A stretch of 64,000 nucleotides of DNA from Candidatus Heimdallarchaeota archaeon (GCA_018238545.1 JABCTC010000002.1:64001-128000), one strand, 5' to 3'; positions 9,990 through 19,086 are shown, numbered from the stretch's first letter. Program-made: numbers and translations. The notes: generated from the sequence alone by a model not told the origin.

Positions 9990-10579
9990 ATTGTTGTGCT
10001 GGTAAAGACAAGTTCTTCCCCTTTGTAAGTTAATGTGCCTCTAACCAAGTTACTCCTTTTTAGTTCAGCTCTACATAATGGACATGTCTCTTTTTCTTTC
10101 AACCAATCCTCAAAGTGTTTTGGATGCCCTGCATAGTTGCAGTTTGGACAAAGAATTACACCGAGTTTCTCTTTATCTTTAAAATCAAATTTTTGCAGGC
10201 AAATTATACATTTTTCTCCAGAAATAGCTTCTTCGACTTTTCTAGCCCAACTGGATAATTCTTTCGCTTCTTCTTTATTTGTTTCTTTTGGATCCTTTTG
10301 CTGAATCTGATGAAGAACATTGAGAATTTTCTCTTTATTTACAAAGGAGATCGATTCAGAGGTTTCAATCTTTTCTTCTGCTTTTTCTAGAAAAGTAGCA
10401 ACTTGTTTCTTAATAGCTTTGAATGACTTCTGTAATCCAGTAGTGAGTTTATCTGAAAAAGTATCAGTATCTTTTTTTACTTTTTGCTCCTTAACAATTC
10501 TATTACCGCAATATGGACAAAAATCGCTCACTAAGGAAATCTGTCTTGAACAGAACTTACATCGCTTATTTTCACTCAT
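9986..10579 (-). CDS. Zinc-ribbon protein with C-terminal RING-like finger
   Basis: This 197-residue protein has an N-terminal zinc ribbon (CKFC near 7-10, CPYCG near 21-25) and a lysine/glutamate-rich helical linker near 35-125. The C-terminal part has RING-like spacing: CIIC, then CPNC, then HPKHFEDWL, then CPLC (about 125-172). The last half resembles the eukaryotic RING-H2 pattern H-x2-C-x4-W-L...CPLC, with His at the sixth ligand and a CPNC pair replacing C-x-H. RING domains bind E2 enzymes in ubiquitin transfer, but no E1, E2 or ubiquitin gene is seen here, so E3 activity is only a possibility. It lies 18 nt downstream of the next gene on the same strand. Confidence 0.7.
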   Translation of the reverse strand: MSENKRCKFCSRQISLVSDFCPYCGNRIVKEQKVKKDTDTFSDKLTTGLQKSFKAIKKQVATFLEKAEEKIETSESISFVNKEKILNVLHQIQQKDPKETNKEEAKELSSWARKVEEAISGEKCIICLQKFDFKDKEKLGVILCPNCNYAGHPKHFEDWLKEKETCPLCRAELKRSNLVRGTLTYKGEELVFTSTTI

Positions 10580-10597
10580 TTTTAAGAACCCTTGTTT

Positions 10598-11455
10598 TCA
10601 TGGTAATTCTTTTTTAGCTTCACATTGGGGGCAGTACCACCAACTTCCACCTTGTGGAGGGAAATATCTTGTCATTCCAATTCCACAGTTTTCACAAATT
10701 TCAGAATGGTCTTCAAATTCTAGTGCAATTTGTAGAAAATCATGAGTCTCGAAGAAATACTTTGAGAATTTAATAGCATCTAGAATCTTGTCTACTGCAC
10801 CTAATTCTAAAACTGAACCATGAATCCTATGAGTAGTAATGTAATCGTAAGCTTGGCGTGGTTTCAATTTGTCTTCAGCTAATGGTTGTGTTGCTATGTA
10901 CAAGTATTCAGAAGAATTTACAATCATCTCCATAAGACTACGGTTATGTAAACCTAATCCAAGCATATTGAAAGGAAACATGAAGATGTTAAGTTTAGAA
11001 TTTGAGGTAATAAAGAATGAAACAGTACCGATGGGTTCCAAACTATAAATTCCTATGTTATCCCCATACTTCCCTATAGAACTGATAAATTTCGTAACAA
11101 TGTCATTATCCCTTTGATCAACAACAGAATGGTCTAGGAATATCACAAGTGGTTTAAATTTTAATTTATGAAATAAAGTAAGCAGACCATTTATTTCTTC
11201 AAATCTAACAATGATCATGATTTGAAAGTCTGGAATCTCACCATGTAATAAGTTAAGAAAATTTACCATCTGTTCATTATATAAGTAGAATAAACAAGCA
11301 TTTGAGCCTGCTTTAGAAGTTCGTTTAAGAGCAGGTAAGAGTGCTTCATGGTTTTTAAGTAAATGATCATCAGGAATGTCCTCAAACCTTGAATATTTAA
11401 CGGAACCAACTATAGTTTTAGGGATAATATCTTTCAATCTTTCAAATTCGCTCAT
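10598..11455 (-). CDS. Unknown protein with C-terminal zinc ribbon, operon partner of the RING-like protein
   Basis: This 285-residue protein is not a family I recognise. The first 230 residues alternate predicted strands and helices, with hydrophobic strands such as IMIIVRF and PLVIFLDHS. The C-terminus is a zinc ribbon, CENCG ... WWYCPQC. There is no signal peptide and no membrane segment. ATG at 11455 is preferred to an upstream start. The tight spacing to the RING-like gene suggests the two products work together. A nucleic-acid or protein-binding role is possible but unsupported by any recognised domain. Confidence 0.6.
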   Translation of the reverse strand: MSEFERLKDIIPKTIVGSVKYSRFEDIPDDHLLKNHEALLPALKRTSKAGSNACLFYLYNEQMVNFLNLLHGEIPDFQIMIIVRFEEINGLLTLFHKLKFKPLVIFLDHSVVDQRDNDIVTKFISSIGKYGDNIGIYSLEPIGTVSFFITSNSKLNIFMFPFNMLGLGLHNRSLMEMIVNSSEYLYIATQPLAEDKLKPRQAYDYITTHRIHGSVLELGAVDKILDAIKFSKYFFETHDFLQIALEFEDHSEICENCGIGMTRYFPPQGGSWWYCPQCEAKKELP

Positions 11456-11536
11456 TGAACTCAAATACAAATACACTAGAGTTTTTTAAAAGTTATCGCA
11501 TTAACTTAAGTCCAACTTATATCTCAGAAAAAAGTA

Positions 11537-12775
11537 TCAAGCTCCTTCATAGAACAAATTATCCCATTCTTTATGGTCAATAAGAAACTGGCATTGATTT
11601 CTTTCTAACATTTCTAAAATATATGGAAGTGATTCATCATGAAGAGGTAAATTTTCCACTTCGCTAGAGTTCATCCTTTTCAGGTCTCTCTTGAGCGTTT
11701 CAAGTAGTATACTATCTTTCTGAATACGAATTGCTTCAAATGATGAGTTCTGTATTATTTTAGATTTTAAGAACGCAATTCGAGATAATACTGTTGAAAC
11801 ACGTCTGTTAAAATGCAACAAACCTTCTGGAATATAGCGGGGTTCAAAGAAAGGGATTTGATATTTCTTACTCATCTCATATCCTATTTTAATAGGATCT
11901 ATTAGATTCAGTTTATGGGAATAATAAGTATCTGGGATCCCACTTGGATGTTCATTTATATACAATTTAGTATATTTCTCAAGAAGTTCAGGATAGTACT
12001 CCTTTATGATGGAAAGCATCTCAACCTTGTGTCTCCCTGGGCGTAGAATTAATCCTCCTGTTATAACAAACTCAGCATTTACTTCTTGACATCTCTTGAA
12101 CAGATCTTCGAGATTCTTTCTTGCATCACCGATGAATGGTAGAAGAGGTGTCATATACACTCCTGCGGGTAAACCCTCTTCTCTAAGTTTTTGAACAGAT
12201 GAAAACCTTTCTTCAGTAGTACTCGCTCTTGGCTCAAAAATCATTTGTTCTTCTTGGTCTGATAATGTTATGGTAAGTGATATTCTTGCAAAAGATTGTT
12301 GATGTATTTTTTTGAGAATGTCAATATCACGAAGAACAAGAGTGTTCTTTGTAAGGGATCTAATAGAAAAACTGAAATCATATGCAATTTGAAGTAATTT
12401 TCTAGTTACTGATAGAACTTCTTCTGCTGGTTGATATACATCACAGATTCCTCCTCCAATGAAAAGAATAAACTTACTTGGGAGATTCTGTTTTGCAGAT
12501 TCGCTGATAGATGGCATAAAATCAACCAAAGTATCTGTACGTTGTCTGTTAACTGGGTAAAATCCTCTTCCTCGTAAGAATTGTTCTAATAGTTCAGGAG
12601 CATTAACTTTAACCTTAATATTGTTGCTGAATTCATCATGGAGGTAGAAGCGTTTTGCTTTGCCATTACAATATTTGCAATCGTGATAACATCCTTGATA
12701 GGGATTGAGATGATACTGTGTTTTGTGTGCAGTATTATGAATTAATGTTTTGGCAATAATTTTCTCTATCTGCAT
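11537..12775 (-). CDS. Radical SAM protein of the SplB (spore photoproduct lyase-like) family
   Basis: This 412-residue protein has its radical SAM cluster motif in NPYQGCYHDCKYC (C-x3-C-x2-C) near residues 27-39, the usual form in the SplB-like family. IGGGICDVYQPAEE carries the GGE-like glycine segment, and further TIM-barrel strands follow (SLTITLS, ITGGLILRPGR). SplB itself repairs UV spore photoproduct DNA, and many relatives have unknown substrates, so DNA repair is not proven here. ATG at 12775 is preferred to the TTG one codon upstream. The gene stands alone. Confidence 0.8.
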   Translation of the reverse strand: MQIEKIIAKTLIHNTAHKTQYHLNPYQGCYHDCKYCNGKAKRFYLHDEFSNNIKVKVNAPELLEQFLRGRGFYPVNRQRTDTLVDFMPSISESAKQNLPSKFILFIGGGICDVYQPAEEVLSVTRKLLQIAYDFSFSIRSLTKNTLVLRDIDILKKIHQQSFARISLTITLSDQEEQMIFEPRASTTEERFSSVQKLREEGLPAGVYMTPLLPFIGDARKNLEDLFKRCQEVNAEFVITGGLILRPGRHKVEMLSIIKEYYPELLEKYTKLYINEHPSGIPDTYYSHKLNLIDPIKIGYEMSKKYQIPFFEPRYIPEGLLHFNRRVSTVLSRIAFLKSKIIQNSSFEAIRIQKDSILLETLKRDLKRMNSSEVENLPLHDESLPYILEMLERNQCQFLIDHKEWDNLFYEGA

Positions 12776-12866
12776 CAAAAATCACAAGATTAATCTTAGA
12801 ATAAAAAACGATATTTGAATATTTAAATATGAAAAAATAAAGAAATAAAAGATAAAAAGAAGAAAA

Positions 12867-13178
12867 TCAGCTTTGTTTGAATTCTACTCCAAATCCACCT
12901 TTGGGATTGTTCCAGTCAACACTACCATGAGGACAAACAATACGACAAACTCCACATTCAAGGCAAGCTATGTAATCATACGATACGGGCCCTTCTGCAT
13001 CTTCCCCTTCAATGAATTTATAACAGTCAGTTGGGCAACAATAGACACAGTCATGTGTTGTGCATTTTGCTTTGCATATTGCTGGATCAATGGTTATATG
13101 TGCATAGTTATGATCTGATGTGAACTTTGTTAGATCTAGTTTTTCTTCAATTGTCATGACTTTCTTTGTATCGCTCAT
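12867..13178 (-). CDS. fixX: Ferredoxin-like protein FixX
   Basis: This 103-residue FixX-type iron-sulfur protein has a C-terminal cluster motif CLECGVCRIVCPHG (C-x2-C-x2-C-x3-C) and a Cys-rich first half (CKAKC, CVYCCPTDC). FixX passes electrons between FixC and quinone or another acceptor. Its start overlaps the fixC stop by 4 bp (ATGA), so the two are translated together. The extra N-terminal cysteines could hold a second cluster. Confidence 0.85.
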   Translation of the reverse strand: MSDTKKVMTIEEKLDLTKFTSDHNYAHITIDPAICKAKCTTHDCVYCCPTDCYKFIEGEDAEGPVSYDYIACLECGVCRIVCPHGSVDWNNPKGGFGVEFKQS

Positions 13179-14470
13179 AATGAATTCAATCCTCCTATAA
13201 CGTCTTTGATTGCTCCTAGAAGCTTAGCTCGTGATAATATGTGCTTGATTGCAGCTCTGGTTATCTTTTCTCTCGGCTTTCCATCATTTTTCAATAACCT
13301 GTAGAAAAGACCATTGATTAGTTCAGGATAATGTGCGAAAATTCTTTCATTTTCGAGGAATTTTGCTGCTCTCTTGAATGTCTTTAGATCTTGGTAAGCG
13401 AAGCTTTTCTTGAGCTCATTTTTGTAAATTTTTGTAGATTTCTTTGTATAGTTGTTGGATTCAAGAATCTTCTTTGCAGCCTCTCCAGCTACTCTTCCGG
13501 ATTCTAAAGCAAAATTTATGCCTTCGATATAGAGACCAGCATTAAGTGCCATTCCTGCTGCATCACCAACTACTATTACACCATTTCCATAGAGTTTAGA
13601 GAGATTTTTGAAACCACCTTCAGGGATCATATGAGCAGAATATTCAATCATTTTTGCATCCTTGAGCAATTTTCTGATATATGAGTGATTTTTGAAATCT
13701 TCAAGAACATCTGTTGCTTTTAGTTTCTTGTCTGCTAATGATTTAGCATTTAGTATTAAACCAAAAGAAAGGGTGTTCTCATTGGTATAGAAAAAACCAC
13801 CACCAGGAACGCCACGAGAATGACCTAAAATCTCATTGCCTATTCCTTCAGTACCTGTAATATGGAACCTTTCCTCAATTTGCTTTTTTGGAAGTTCATA
13901 AGTTTCTTTCATAGCAACTGCATAATGATGAGCATGAGGATGTTTAGCCAATTTAGCTTTCTCAGTTAATATGCGATTTGCACCTTCAGCGATTATGACT
14001 AACTTTGCTCGTAATTCCTCTTCCCCAGATTTAATTCCTACAATCTGCTTGTCCTTCCAGACAAAATCCTCAACCATAGTATCAGGAAGAATCATTGCCC
14101 CAGCTTCTTCAGCCTTTTCGGATAACCACCGATCAAATTTAGGTCTTAAAACGGTTATACCGTTGTAAGGTGTTTGATTGAAATCACGTAAGTCGATGTC
14201 AATTGTCATTGTTCGTGCTTCAGACATCATTGTAATTTTCTTTGTTGTTAGATGTCTCTCAAAAGACTCCTTATCTTCCCAATAGTTGGGGACTAAATTG
14301 TGCAATACAGGACCATAAATAGCTGCACCACTGACATTTTTAGCCCCAGGGTACTGTCCTCTTTCTAATACAGCAACCTCGACCCCAGCACGTGCAAGAA
14401 CCAGAGCAGCTGCACAACCTGCAGGACCTGCTCCAACTATTATTGCCTCAAAATCATATTCTTCGGACAT
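13175..14470 (-). CDS. fixC: Electron-transfer flavoprotein:quinone oxidoreductase FixC
   Basis: This 431-residue FAD protein takes electrons from EtfAB and, with FixX, passes them on, usually to a quinone. The dinucleotide-binding motif IIVGAGPAGCAAA is near residue 8, KNVSGAAIYG follows the Rossmann region, and the second FAD motif is VVGDAAGMALNAG near 305. ATG at 14470 is chosen over TTG at 14485 because it lies 27 nt after the TATA box. It heads the fixC-fixX pair downstream of etfB-etfA. Confidence 0.9.
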   Translation of the reverse strand: MSEEYDFEAIIVGAGPAGCAAALVLARAGVEVAVLERGQYPGAKNVSGAAIYGPVLHNLVPNYWEDKESFERHLTTKKITMMSEARTMTIDIDLRDFNQTPYNGITVLRPKFDRWLSEKAEEAGAMILPDTMVEDFVWKDKQIVGIKSGEEELRAKLVIIAEGANRILTEKAKLAKHPHAHHYAVAMKETYELPKKQIEERFHITGTEGIGNEILGHSRGVPGGGFFYTNENTLSFGLILNAKSLADKKLKATDVLEDFKNHSYIRKLLKDAKMIEYSAHMIPEGGFKNLSKLYGNGVIVVGDAAGMALNAGLYIEGINFALESGRVAGEAAKKILESNNYTKKSTKIYKNELKKSFAYQDLKTFKRAAKFLENERIFAHYPELINGLFYRLLKNDGKPREKITRAAIKHILSRAKLLGAIKDVIGGLNSL

Positions 14471-14492
14471 ATGCTTTGAGCTCAAAATATTG

Positions 14493-14502
14493 ATTTATAA
14501 AT
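14493..14502 (-). promoter_or_regulatory. TATA element of fixC-fixX
   Basis: ATTTATAAAT on the minus strand is centred about 27 nt before the fixC ATG, so a leaderless fixCX mRNA is likely. fixCX is therefore probably a separate transcript from etfBA. Confidence 0.5.
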
Positions 14503-14524
14503 AAATCGACTTAACGAAAAAGTG

Positions 14525-15220
14525 TTAATCTTTCATATTGAGTCCATAACCCCAATTCCCGTCTTCATCATAATTGAAGGATTTAAACATGCCAAAAGCA
14601 TTCCAAACCTCATCAAAAACAGGTTGCATAAGTCGCGGTATGTTATCAACTTTGTTAATATCTTCAATGAAAATATCTTCTAATTTCAGATTTTCCTCTG
14701 AATATAAAGTAGGTTGAACACCTAGAATTTCTTTATTTAATTTCATTGTGTAATCCTTAATCTGGGCAAAAGAGAGATACATGAATACTGGAGATTCTAC
14801 ACCAATCCTACGAAACACTTCAAAATAATACGGGATAATTTTCAGTATTTCCTCTTCAAAAGCAATGCTAGGAATCTCTCTCTTTGAAACGATAGTTTTG
14901 ATTAGACTGCCTTCAACAGCTTCAATTATTCCTTTACGGTAAAGGTGAGCATATGATCTTGTATTCCCTTCCAAGTCTGTTGTATAGGTGAGAAAACCAT
15001 CAAATGTGTGACTTGTTTCAACACCAATAGATTTTATTGGAAGTAGATATTTTGGGTTCCTTTCTATAATTTCAATATTGTAATTAGGATCTATTGTCGA
15101 CCGTCCCTCAGCTATTAGATGGAGAATGATTTTTGCACCAGGAAGAAATCTTACTGGAGTGCGATTATTTTGTAATTCTTTTACTCTATCATTACGGAAT
15201 ATTCCATTCACAAATCTCAA
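14525..15220 (-). CDS. Stand-alone protein resembling the C-terminal half of AlbA_2-type ATP-binding proteins
   Basis: This 231-residue protein has FLPGAKIILHLI, then TFDGFLTY ... SYAHLYRKGIIEAVEG. That series resembles the region following the DNA-binding module in AlbA_2-domain proteins. The AlbA_2 module itself is absent. No ATG is available at the N-terminus: TTG at 15220 or GTG at 15211 must be used. A T/A-rich TATA-like element lies about 25 nt upstream at 15237-15245. It sits between etfA and fixC on the same strand, but no link to electron transfer is visible. Confidence 0.5.
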   Translation of the reverse strand: MRFVNGIFRNDRVKELQNNRTPVRFLPGAKIILHLIAEGRSTIDPNYNIEIIERNPKYLLPIKSIGVETSHTFDGFLTYTTDLEGNTRSYAHLYRKGIIEAVEGSLIKTIVSKREIPSIAFEEEILKIIPYYFEVFRRIGVESPVFMYLSFAQIKDYTMKLNKEILGVQPTLYSEENLKLEDIFIEDINKVDNIPRLMQPVFDEVWNAFGMFKSFNYDEDGNWGYGLNMKD

Positions 15221-15399
15221 TCCTTTTACTCTTTTTTAAATATCTTTTCTGCTGATGATACTATATTAGGACAGTTACTGAAGTACTATATTATGTTAGT
15301 GGAGATGGAATTTACTTTAAAGAAATAAACTAGGCTTGGATAATCTAAATGAAATCTTTAGAGCTCAAAATAACTTGAAAAAAAAAGTTAGAAGAGAAT
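15221..15399. other. Spacer between etfA and the AlbA_2-like gene
   Basis: This 179-nt AT-rich stretch has no supported open frame. It contains the probable promoter of the minus-strand gene on its left and the end of the etf transcript on its right. I see no stable hairpin. Confidence 0.4.
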
Positions 15400-16356
15400 T
15401 TACTTTAATTTCTCTTTTAGGATTGGTAGGATTGTATGCATGTCGCCGATGATGGCATAGTCTGCATAATTGATGATAGGTGCGCCTTCATCTGTATTAA
15501 TGACAATTAGCGTTTTTGCCTTAACTCCAGACATATGTTGAGGCGCGCCTGAAATGCCAGCAGCAATATACAAATCAGGAGATACAGATTGACCAGTTTG
15601 ACCTATTTCATAAGTCTCTTCAACCCAATGAACGTCAGTGCAAGCTCTTGTAGCTCCTATTTGACCACCAAGTAAATCAGCTAATTCACGTATAATTTGG
15701 AAGTTTTCTTTACCTGCAACTCCACGACCTGCAGCTACTATTACTTTAGCATCTTTAAGATTTACAGTTCTTTCTGCTTTCTTGATCTCAATGTGTTTCA
15801 CTAATCTGTCTGCATCATCAAAAGTAACAGAGACACTTGTGACTTCTGGGTTAGTTCCTGAAGGATTTTCATCTACAAAGAAAGCTCCTGGTCTAGATGT
15901 TGCAAAAGCAATATCACCAACTACTTGTGTTATTTTCATCGCTTGGTCGTCTCTAACGGGAGTGTGAAAGTGTATATTGTCACCTTCAACCATGAAATCA
16001 ACGAATCTCTGAGCACAAGAAGTATTACTTCTTACTGCCAATCTAGGAATCAAATCTTCTCCATAAACTGTTCCAGCTGCAACAACAAACCTTGGATTAA
16101 CTTGGTTGATTATTTCCATCATGACTTTTGTATATGTTGCACTTAGATATACTTCTAATTCAGGAGAAGTAACAGTAACGACTTGTTGAACACCATGTAA
16201 TCCTAACTCTTGAATCCATTCGTCTTTCAGATCTTTTCCAAGAAGCGCTCCAATTATTTCAGCACCCTTAATGGTTGTTTTAATCTTGTTTAAAATTCCA
16301 AGAGTGTTTTCTTCGATTTTATCATCTCTAATTTGGATAAATACTAATGTTTTCAT
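15400..16356 (-). CDS. etfA: Electron transfer flavoprotein alpha subunit
   Basis: This 318-residue subunit is the FAD-carrying half of the ETF heterodimer. The C-terminal FAD domain is clear: VAAGRGVAG, GATRACTDVHWV, EIGQTGQSVSPDLYIAAGISG and INTDEGAPIINYADY, near residues 205-300. The N-terminal half is the usual ETF alpha/beta fold. It starts 4 nt after etfB. ETF collects electrons from acyl-CoA-type dehydrogenases, and the FixCX genes downstream suggest a FixABCX arrangement that could support flavin-based bifurcation. Confidence 0.93.
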   Translation of the reverse strand: MKTLVFIQIRDDKIEENTLGILNKIKTTIKGAEIIGALLGKDLKDEWIQELGLHGVQQVVTVTSPELEVYLSATYTKVMMEIINQVNPRFVVAAGTVYGEDLIPRLAVRSNTSCAQRFVDFMVEGDNIHFHTPVRDDQAMKITQVVGDIAFATSRPGAFFVDENPSGTNPEVTSVSVTFDDADRLVKHIEIKKAERTVNLKDAKVIVAAGRGVAGKENFQIIRELADLLGGQIGATRACTDVHWVEETYEIGQTGQSVSPDLYIAAGISGAPQHMSGVKAKTLIVINTDEGAPIINYADYAIIGDMHTILPILKEKLK

Positions 16357-16360
16357 TTTA

Positions 16361-17161
16361 TTACGCTCCTAATTTAATTTCATCTTCTTTTAATTTAGCA
16401 AGAAGTTTATCAACCATCTCTTCAGGTTCTCCTTCATTAATGAGGAAGGTTTCTTTCTCGATAACAATGTTCGTAAGTGATATTTGCTTCAAAGAAGCAG
16501 CATCTGCATTAACCTCACTGGTTTCTAATCCCAAATCCGCAGCAGACCAAACAGGTATTACTGCTTTCTTAGCGGCAAGAATTCCTCTCATTGTTGTATA
16601 TCGAGGAATAAAATATTGACTGTCACTGCAACTTACTAGTGCTTTTTGAGGGACTTCAACAATTTTCTTTCCACCTTCTAGAACATGCCCTATTCTAAAA
16701 CCTGAGTCTATAATTTCCATTTCTTCAGCGGTTAAAACGCTAGGAATATTCAACATTTCAGCTAGCATTGCTGGTGCAGCATAAGAACTAGAAGATTGTT
16801 CTTCCACTCCAAGTAGAATCAGATCATAATCACCGATTTTATCCAATGCTTTGGCATAAATTTTGCTTAAAAGATATGGATCATCTGTGTAAAAAGCTTC
16901 ATCAGCTATTTCTATTGCATTTGTGCAACCCATAGCAATTGCTTCTTTGAGAGCTTTGTTTGGTTTAATGCCTCTCACACAGACTGCTGTGACCTCAGCG
17001 CCTTGGCTGTCTTTGAGTTTTAAAGCTCCTTCAATTGCATTTTTGCCTGTTGGGTTGATCACCAAATCATCATCACTTACTCGTGAAGCGTCAAAGTAAT
17101 CTACACCCTGTAATTTTACTTGAGTGCTTACTATTTGCTGTATAAAAACAACGATTTTCAT
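16361..17161 (-). CDS. etfB: Electron transfer flavoprotein beta subunit
   Basis: This 266-residue partner of EtfA binds AMP or a second flavin. The motifs KIVVFIQQI, VINPTGKNAIEGALKLKD and GVEEQSSSSYAAPAMLAEML, together with VLEGGKKIVEVPQ, are typical of the family. It heads an etfB-etfA pair. A TTTATTTAAC-like element about 30 nt upstream is the likely promoter. The sequence alone does not settle whether the second flavin needed for bifurcation is bound. Confidence 0.92.
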   Translation of the reverse strand: MKIVVFIQQIVSTQVKLQGVDYFDASRVSDDDLVINPTGKNAIEGALKLKDSQGAEVTAVCVRGIKPNKALKEAIAMGCTNAIEIADEAFYTDDPYLLSKIYAKALDKIGDYDLILLGVEEQSSSSYAAPAMLAEMLNIPSVLTAEEMEIIDSGFRIGHVLEGGKKIVEVPQKALVSCSDSQYFIPRYTTMRGILAAKKAVIPVWSAADLGLETSEVNADAASLKQISLTNIVIEKETFLINEGEPEEMVDKLLAKLKEDEIKLGA

Positions 17162-17292
17162 ATTACTCAGAGTGTCTGAAGTTACGTGTTAAATAAACAT
17201 TACGTCCTTTCGGAAAATCAATAATGAGAAAACAGAAGAATTAAGAGGAAAAATGTTAAAAGTTAGTATAACTTACAATCAGTGGTATCGAA

Positions 17293-18351
17293 ATGAAAAT
17301 AGACAAAGAAAGCGTTATTCAAACACAAATAGAATTGAGCAATTTAATTGGCGTTCCAGGGCATGAAGAGGAAGTAGCTGAATATTTACTCATGAAACTT
17401 GAACATTTAAACGTTGACAAAGCTTGGATTGACCCTTTGGGGAATGTTTTAGCAATTAAAGAAGGTACCGACTCTAATGGTTTAAGAATATTATTGGATG
17501 CACATATTGACGAAGTAGGTTTTATGATAAGTCATATCGATGATAAGGGCTTTATCACCATTGAAACTCTAGGTGGGATTGATAAAAGATTGATGTTAGG
17601 AGCATTAATTCAGTTCAAGTCTGAGGGTCAACAAAGGATAATTGGAGTAGTTGGAGCGTCCCCTCCTCATATTACTAAGTCTGAGGATAGAGAAAAAGTA
17701 CCAGATATCAATCAAATGTTTGTGGATATTGGTTGTGATTCATATGATGAAGTTAGACAAAAAGATCTAGATATTGGATCAGTAGGTGCCTTCTATACGG
17801 AATGCAAAAAACTCAATGATGACACCTTATTAGGCAAAGCATTTGATGATAGAACTGCATGCAATGTAATCTTACACACACTAGAAAAACTGAAAGATGA
17901 ACCAATAAAAAATACAATCTTAGTTAATTTTGCTGTTCAGGAAGAAGTAGGTGGAAGAGGAGCTAGAGTCGGTGCTTATTCTTTAGAACCAAGCATAGCT
18001 CTAGCACTTGAAAATACCATAGCTAGTGATGTTCCTGGTGTCCCTCCACAGAAAATTATTACTACAATTGGTAATGGACCTGCAATAACAGCAGCTGATA
18101 GATCTCTAATAGTTCCAAAAAAAATACTGGATAGGATAAAGAAAGCTGCTGAAGAGCTAGGCATTAGTTGGCAATATAAAAAACCAATCTATGGTGGTAC
18201 TGATGCAGGAGTGATATCTGTAAGTAAATCAGGTATTCCATCAGGAGTTATTTCTGTACCATGCCGTTATATACATTCAAACGCGGGGTTACTAAAAGTG
18301 GAAGATATACTAAAGACCATTGAACTTGTTACAAAATTCCTGAAATTGTGA
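17293..18351 (+). CDS. M42 family metallo-aminopeptidase / FrvX-like peptidase
   Basis: This 352-residue enzyme belongs to the M42 aminopeptidase family, which forms large tetrahedral assemblies that trim peptides in the cytoplasm. Metal and catalytic segments are present in order: LLDAHIDEVG (His, Asp), GKAFDDRTAC (bridging Asp), VQEEVGGRGA (Glu pair), ALENTIASDVPG and the C-terminal CRYIHSNAGLL (His). The length is normal. It is convergent with the GNAT gene, with a 6-nt gap. The peptide preference is not predictable from sequence. Confidence 0.92.
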   Translation: MKIDKESVIQTQIELSNLIGVPGHEEEVAEYLLMKLEHLNVDKAWIDPLGNVLAIKEGTDSNGLRILLDAHIDEVGFMISHIDDKGFITIETLGGIDKRLMLGALIQFKSEGQQRIIGVVGASPPHITKSEDREKVPDINQMFVDIGCDSYDEVRQKDLDIGSVGAFYTECKKLNDDTLLGKAFDDRTACNVILHTLEKLKDEPIKNTILVNFAVQEEVGGRGARVGAYSLEPSIALALENTIASDVPGVPPQKIITTIGNGPAITAADRSLIVPKKILDRIKKAAEELGISWQYKKPIYGGTDAGVISVSKSGIPSGVISVPCRYIHSNAGLLKVEDILKTIELVTKFLKL

Positions 18352-18357
18352 TTAAGT

Positions 18358-18933
18358 CTAATTTTCTTTATATTTTTCTTCAAATTCATCTTGTAGAATA
18401 TCCATTACTATCATATCATAGTACTTTCCTTGTACGAAAAACACTTCTCTTTTTCTTCCAACTTCTTTCCAACCAAGTTTTTTGTAAACATGAATGGCTC
18501 TTTCGTTGTAGTGAAAAACTCCAAGTTCTATTCTATGAAGGTTAAGCACCCGAAAACCGAATTTCATGAGGCAAATCGTGGCATCTGTTCCATATCCTTT
18601 ATCAAAATTTTCTGGATTATGGATGCCTATTCCAAGCGATGCTGTTCTGGAAGTCGCTTTAATTTCCTCTATACCGCAAGTTCCTATCAATTCACCTGTT
18701 TCTTTATGTTCAATAACAAATGTATAACCTATGCCTTTTTTGGTTCTTTCAATCGTACTGTTTATCCAATCCTCTTCCATTTTATAGGAGATTGGAATAA
18801 TAAAACCTAACCCAATTCTGGTTTGATAATTATTGAAATATTTCATTATGTCGTTTATATCTGTAACCTCTAGAGCTCTTAGTTTCACTTTGTCACCGAT
18901 AAATGGAGAACGAATATTATAAATATCTGACAT
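18358..18933 (-). CDS. GNAT family N-acetyltransferase (RimJ/RimL-like)
   Basis: This 191-residue protein opens KVKLRALEVTDI, the RimJ/RimL-type N-terminus. It has the acetyl-CoA loop LGIGIHNPENFDKGYGTDA near 95-115 and the C-terminal VFHYNERAIHVYKKLGWKEVG. These enzymes acetylate protein N-termini, small amines or antibiotics, and the substrate here is unknown. ATG at 18933 is preferred to the TTG two codons upstream. Confidence 0.88.
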   Translation of the reverse strand: MSDIYNIRSPFIGDKVKLRALEVTDINDIMKYFNNYQTRIGLGFIIPISYKMEEDWINSTIERTKKGIGYTFVIEHKETGELIGTCGIEEIKATSRTASLGIGIHNPENFDKGYGTDATICLMKFGFRVLNLHRIELGVFHYNERAIHVYKKLGWKEVGRKREVFFVQGKYYDMIVMDILQDEFEEKYKEN

Positions 18934-19049
18934 TATCAACCCTTTTCATCTAATATCTTAAGAATATTTAGTTAAAGAAGAAACCATATTCTAATGTGAT
19001 TTAATAATATACGTAAACCACTGTTTATATATCTGAATTTTAGGTGTTA

Positions 19050-19061
19050 GTATATATAAGC
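19050..19061 (+). promoter_or_regulatory. TATA element of the ABC exporter operon
   Basis: The GTATATATAAG run ends about 26 nt before 19087. It is too close to GTG at 19072 for that to be the start, so it supports ATG at 19087 with a very short leader. Confidence 0.55.
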
Positions 19062-19086
19062 AAAGAAAAGAGTGACAGGTATTAGT

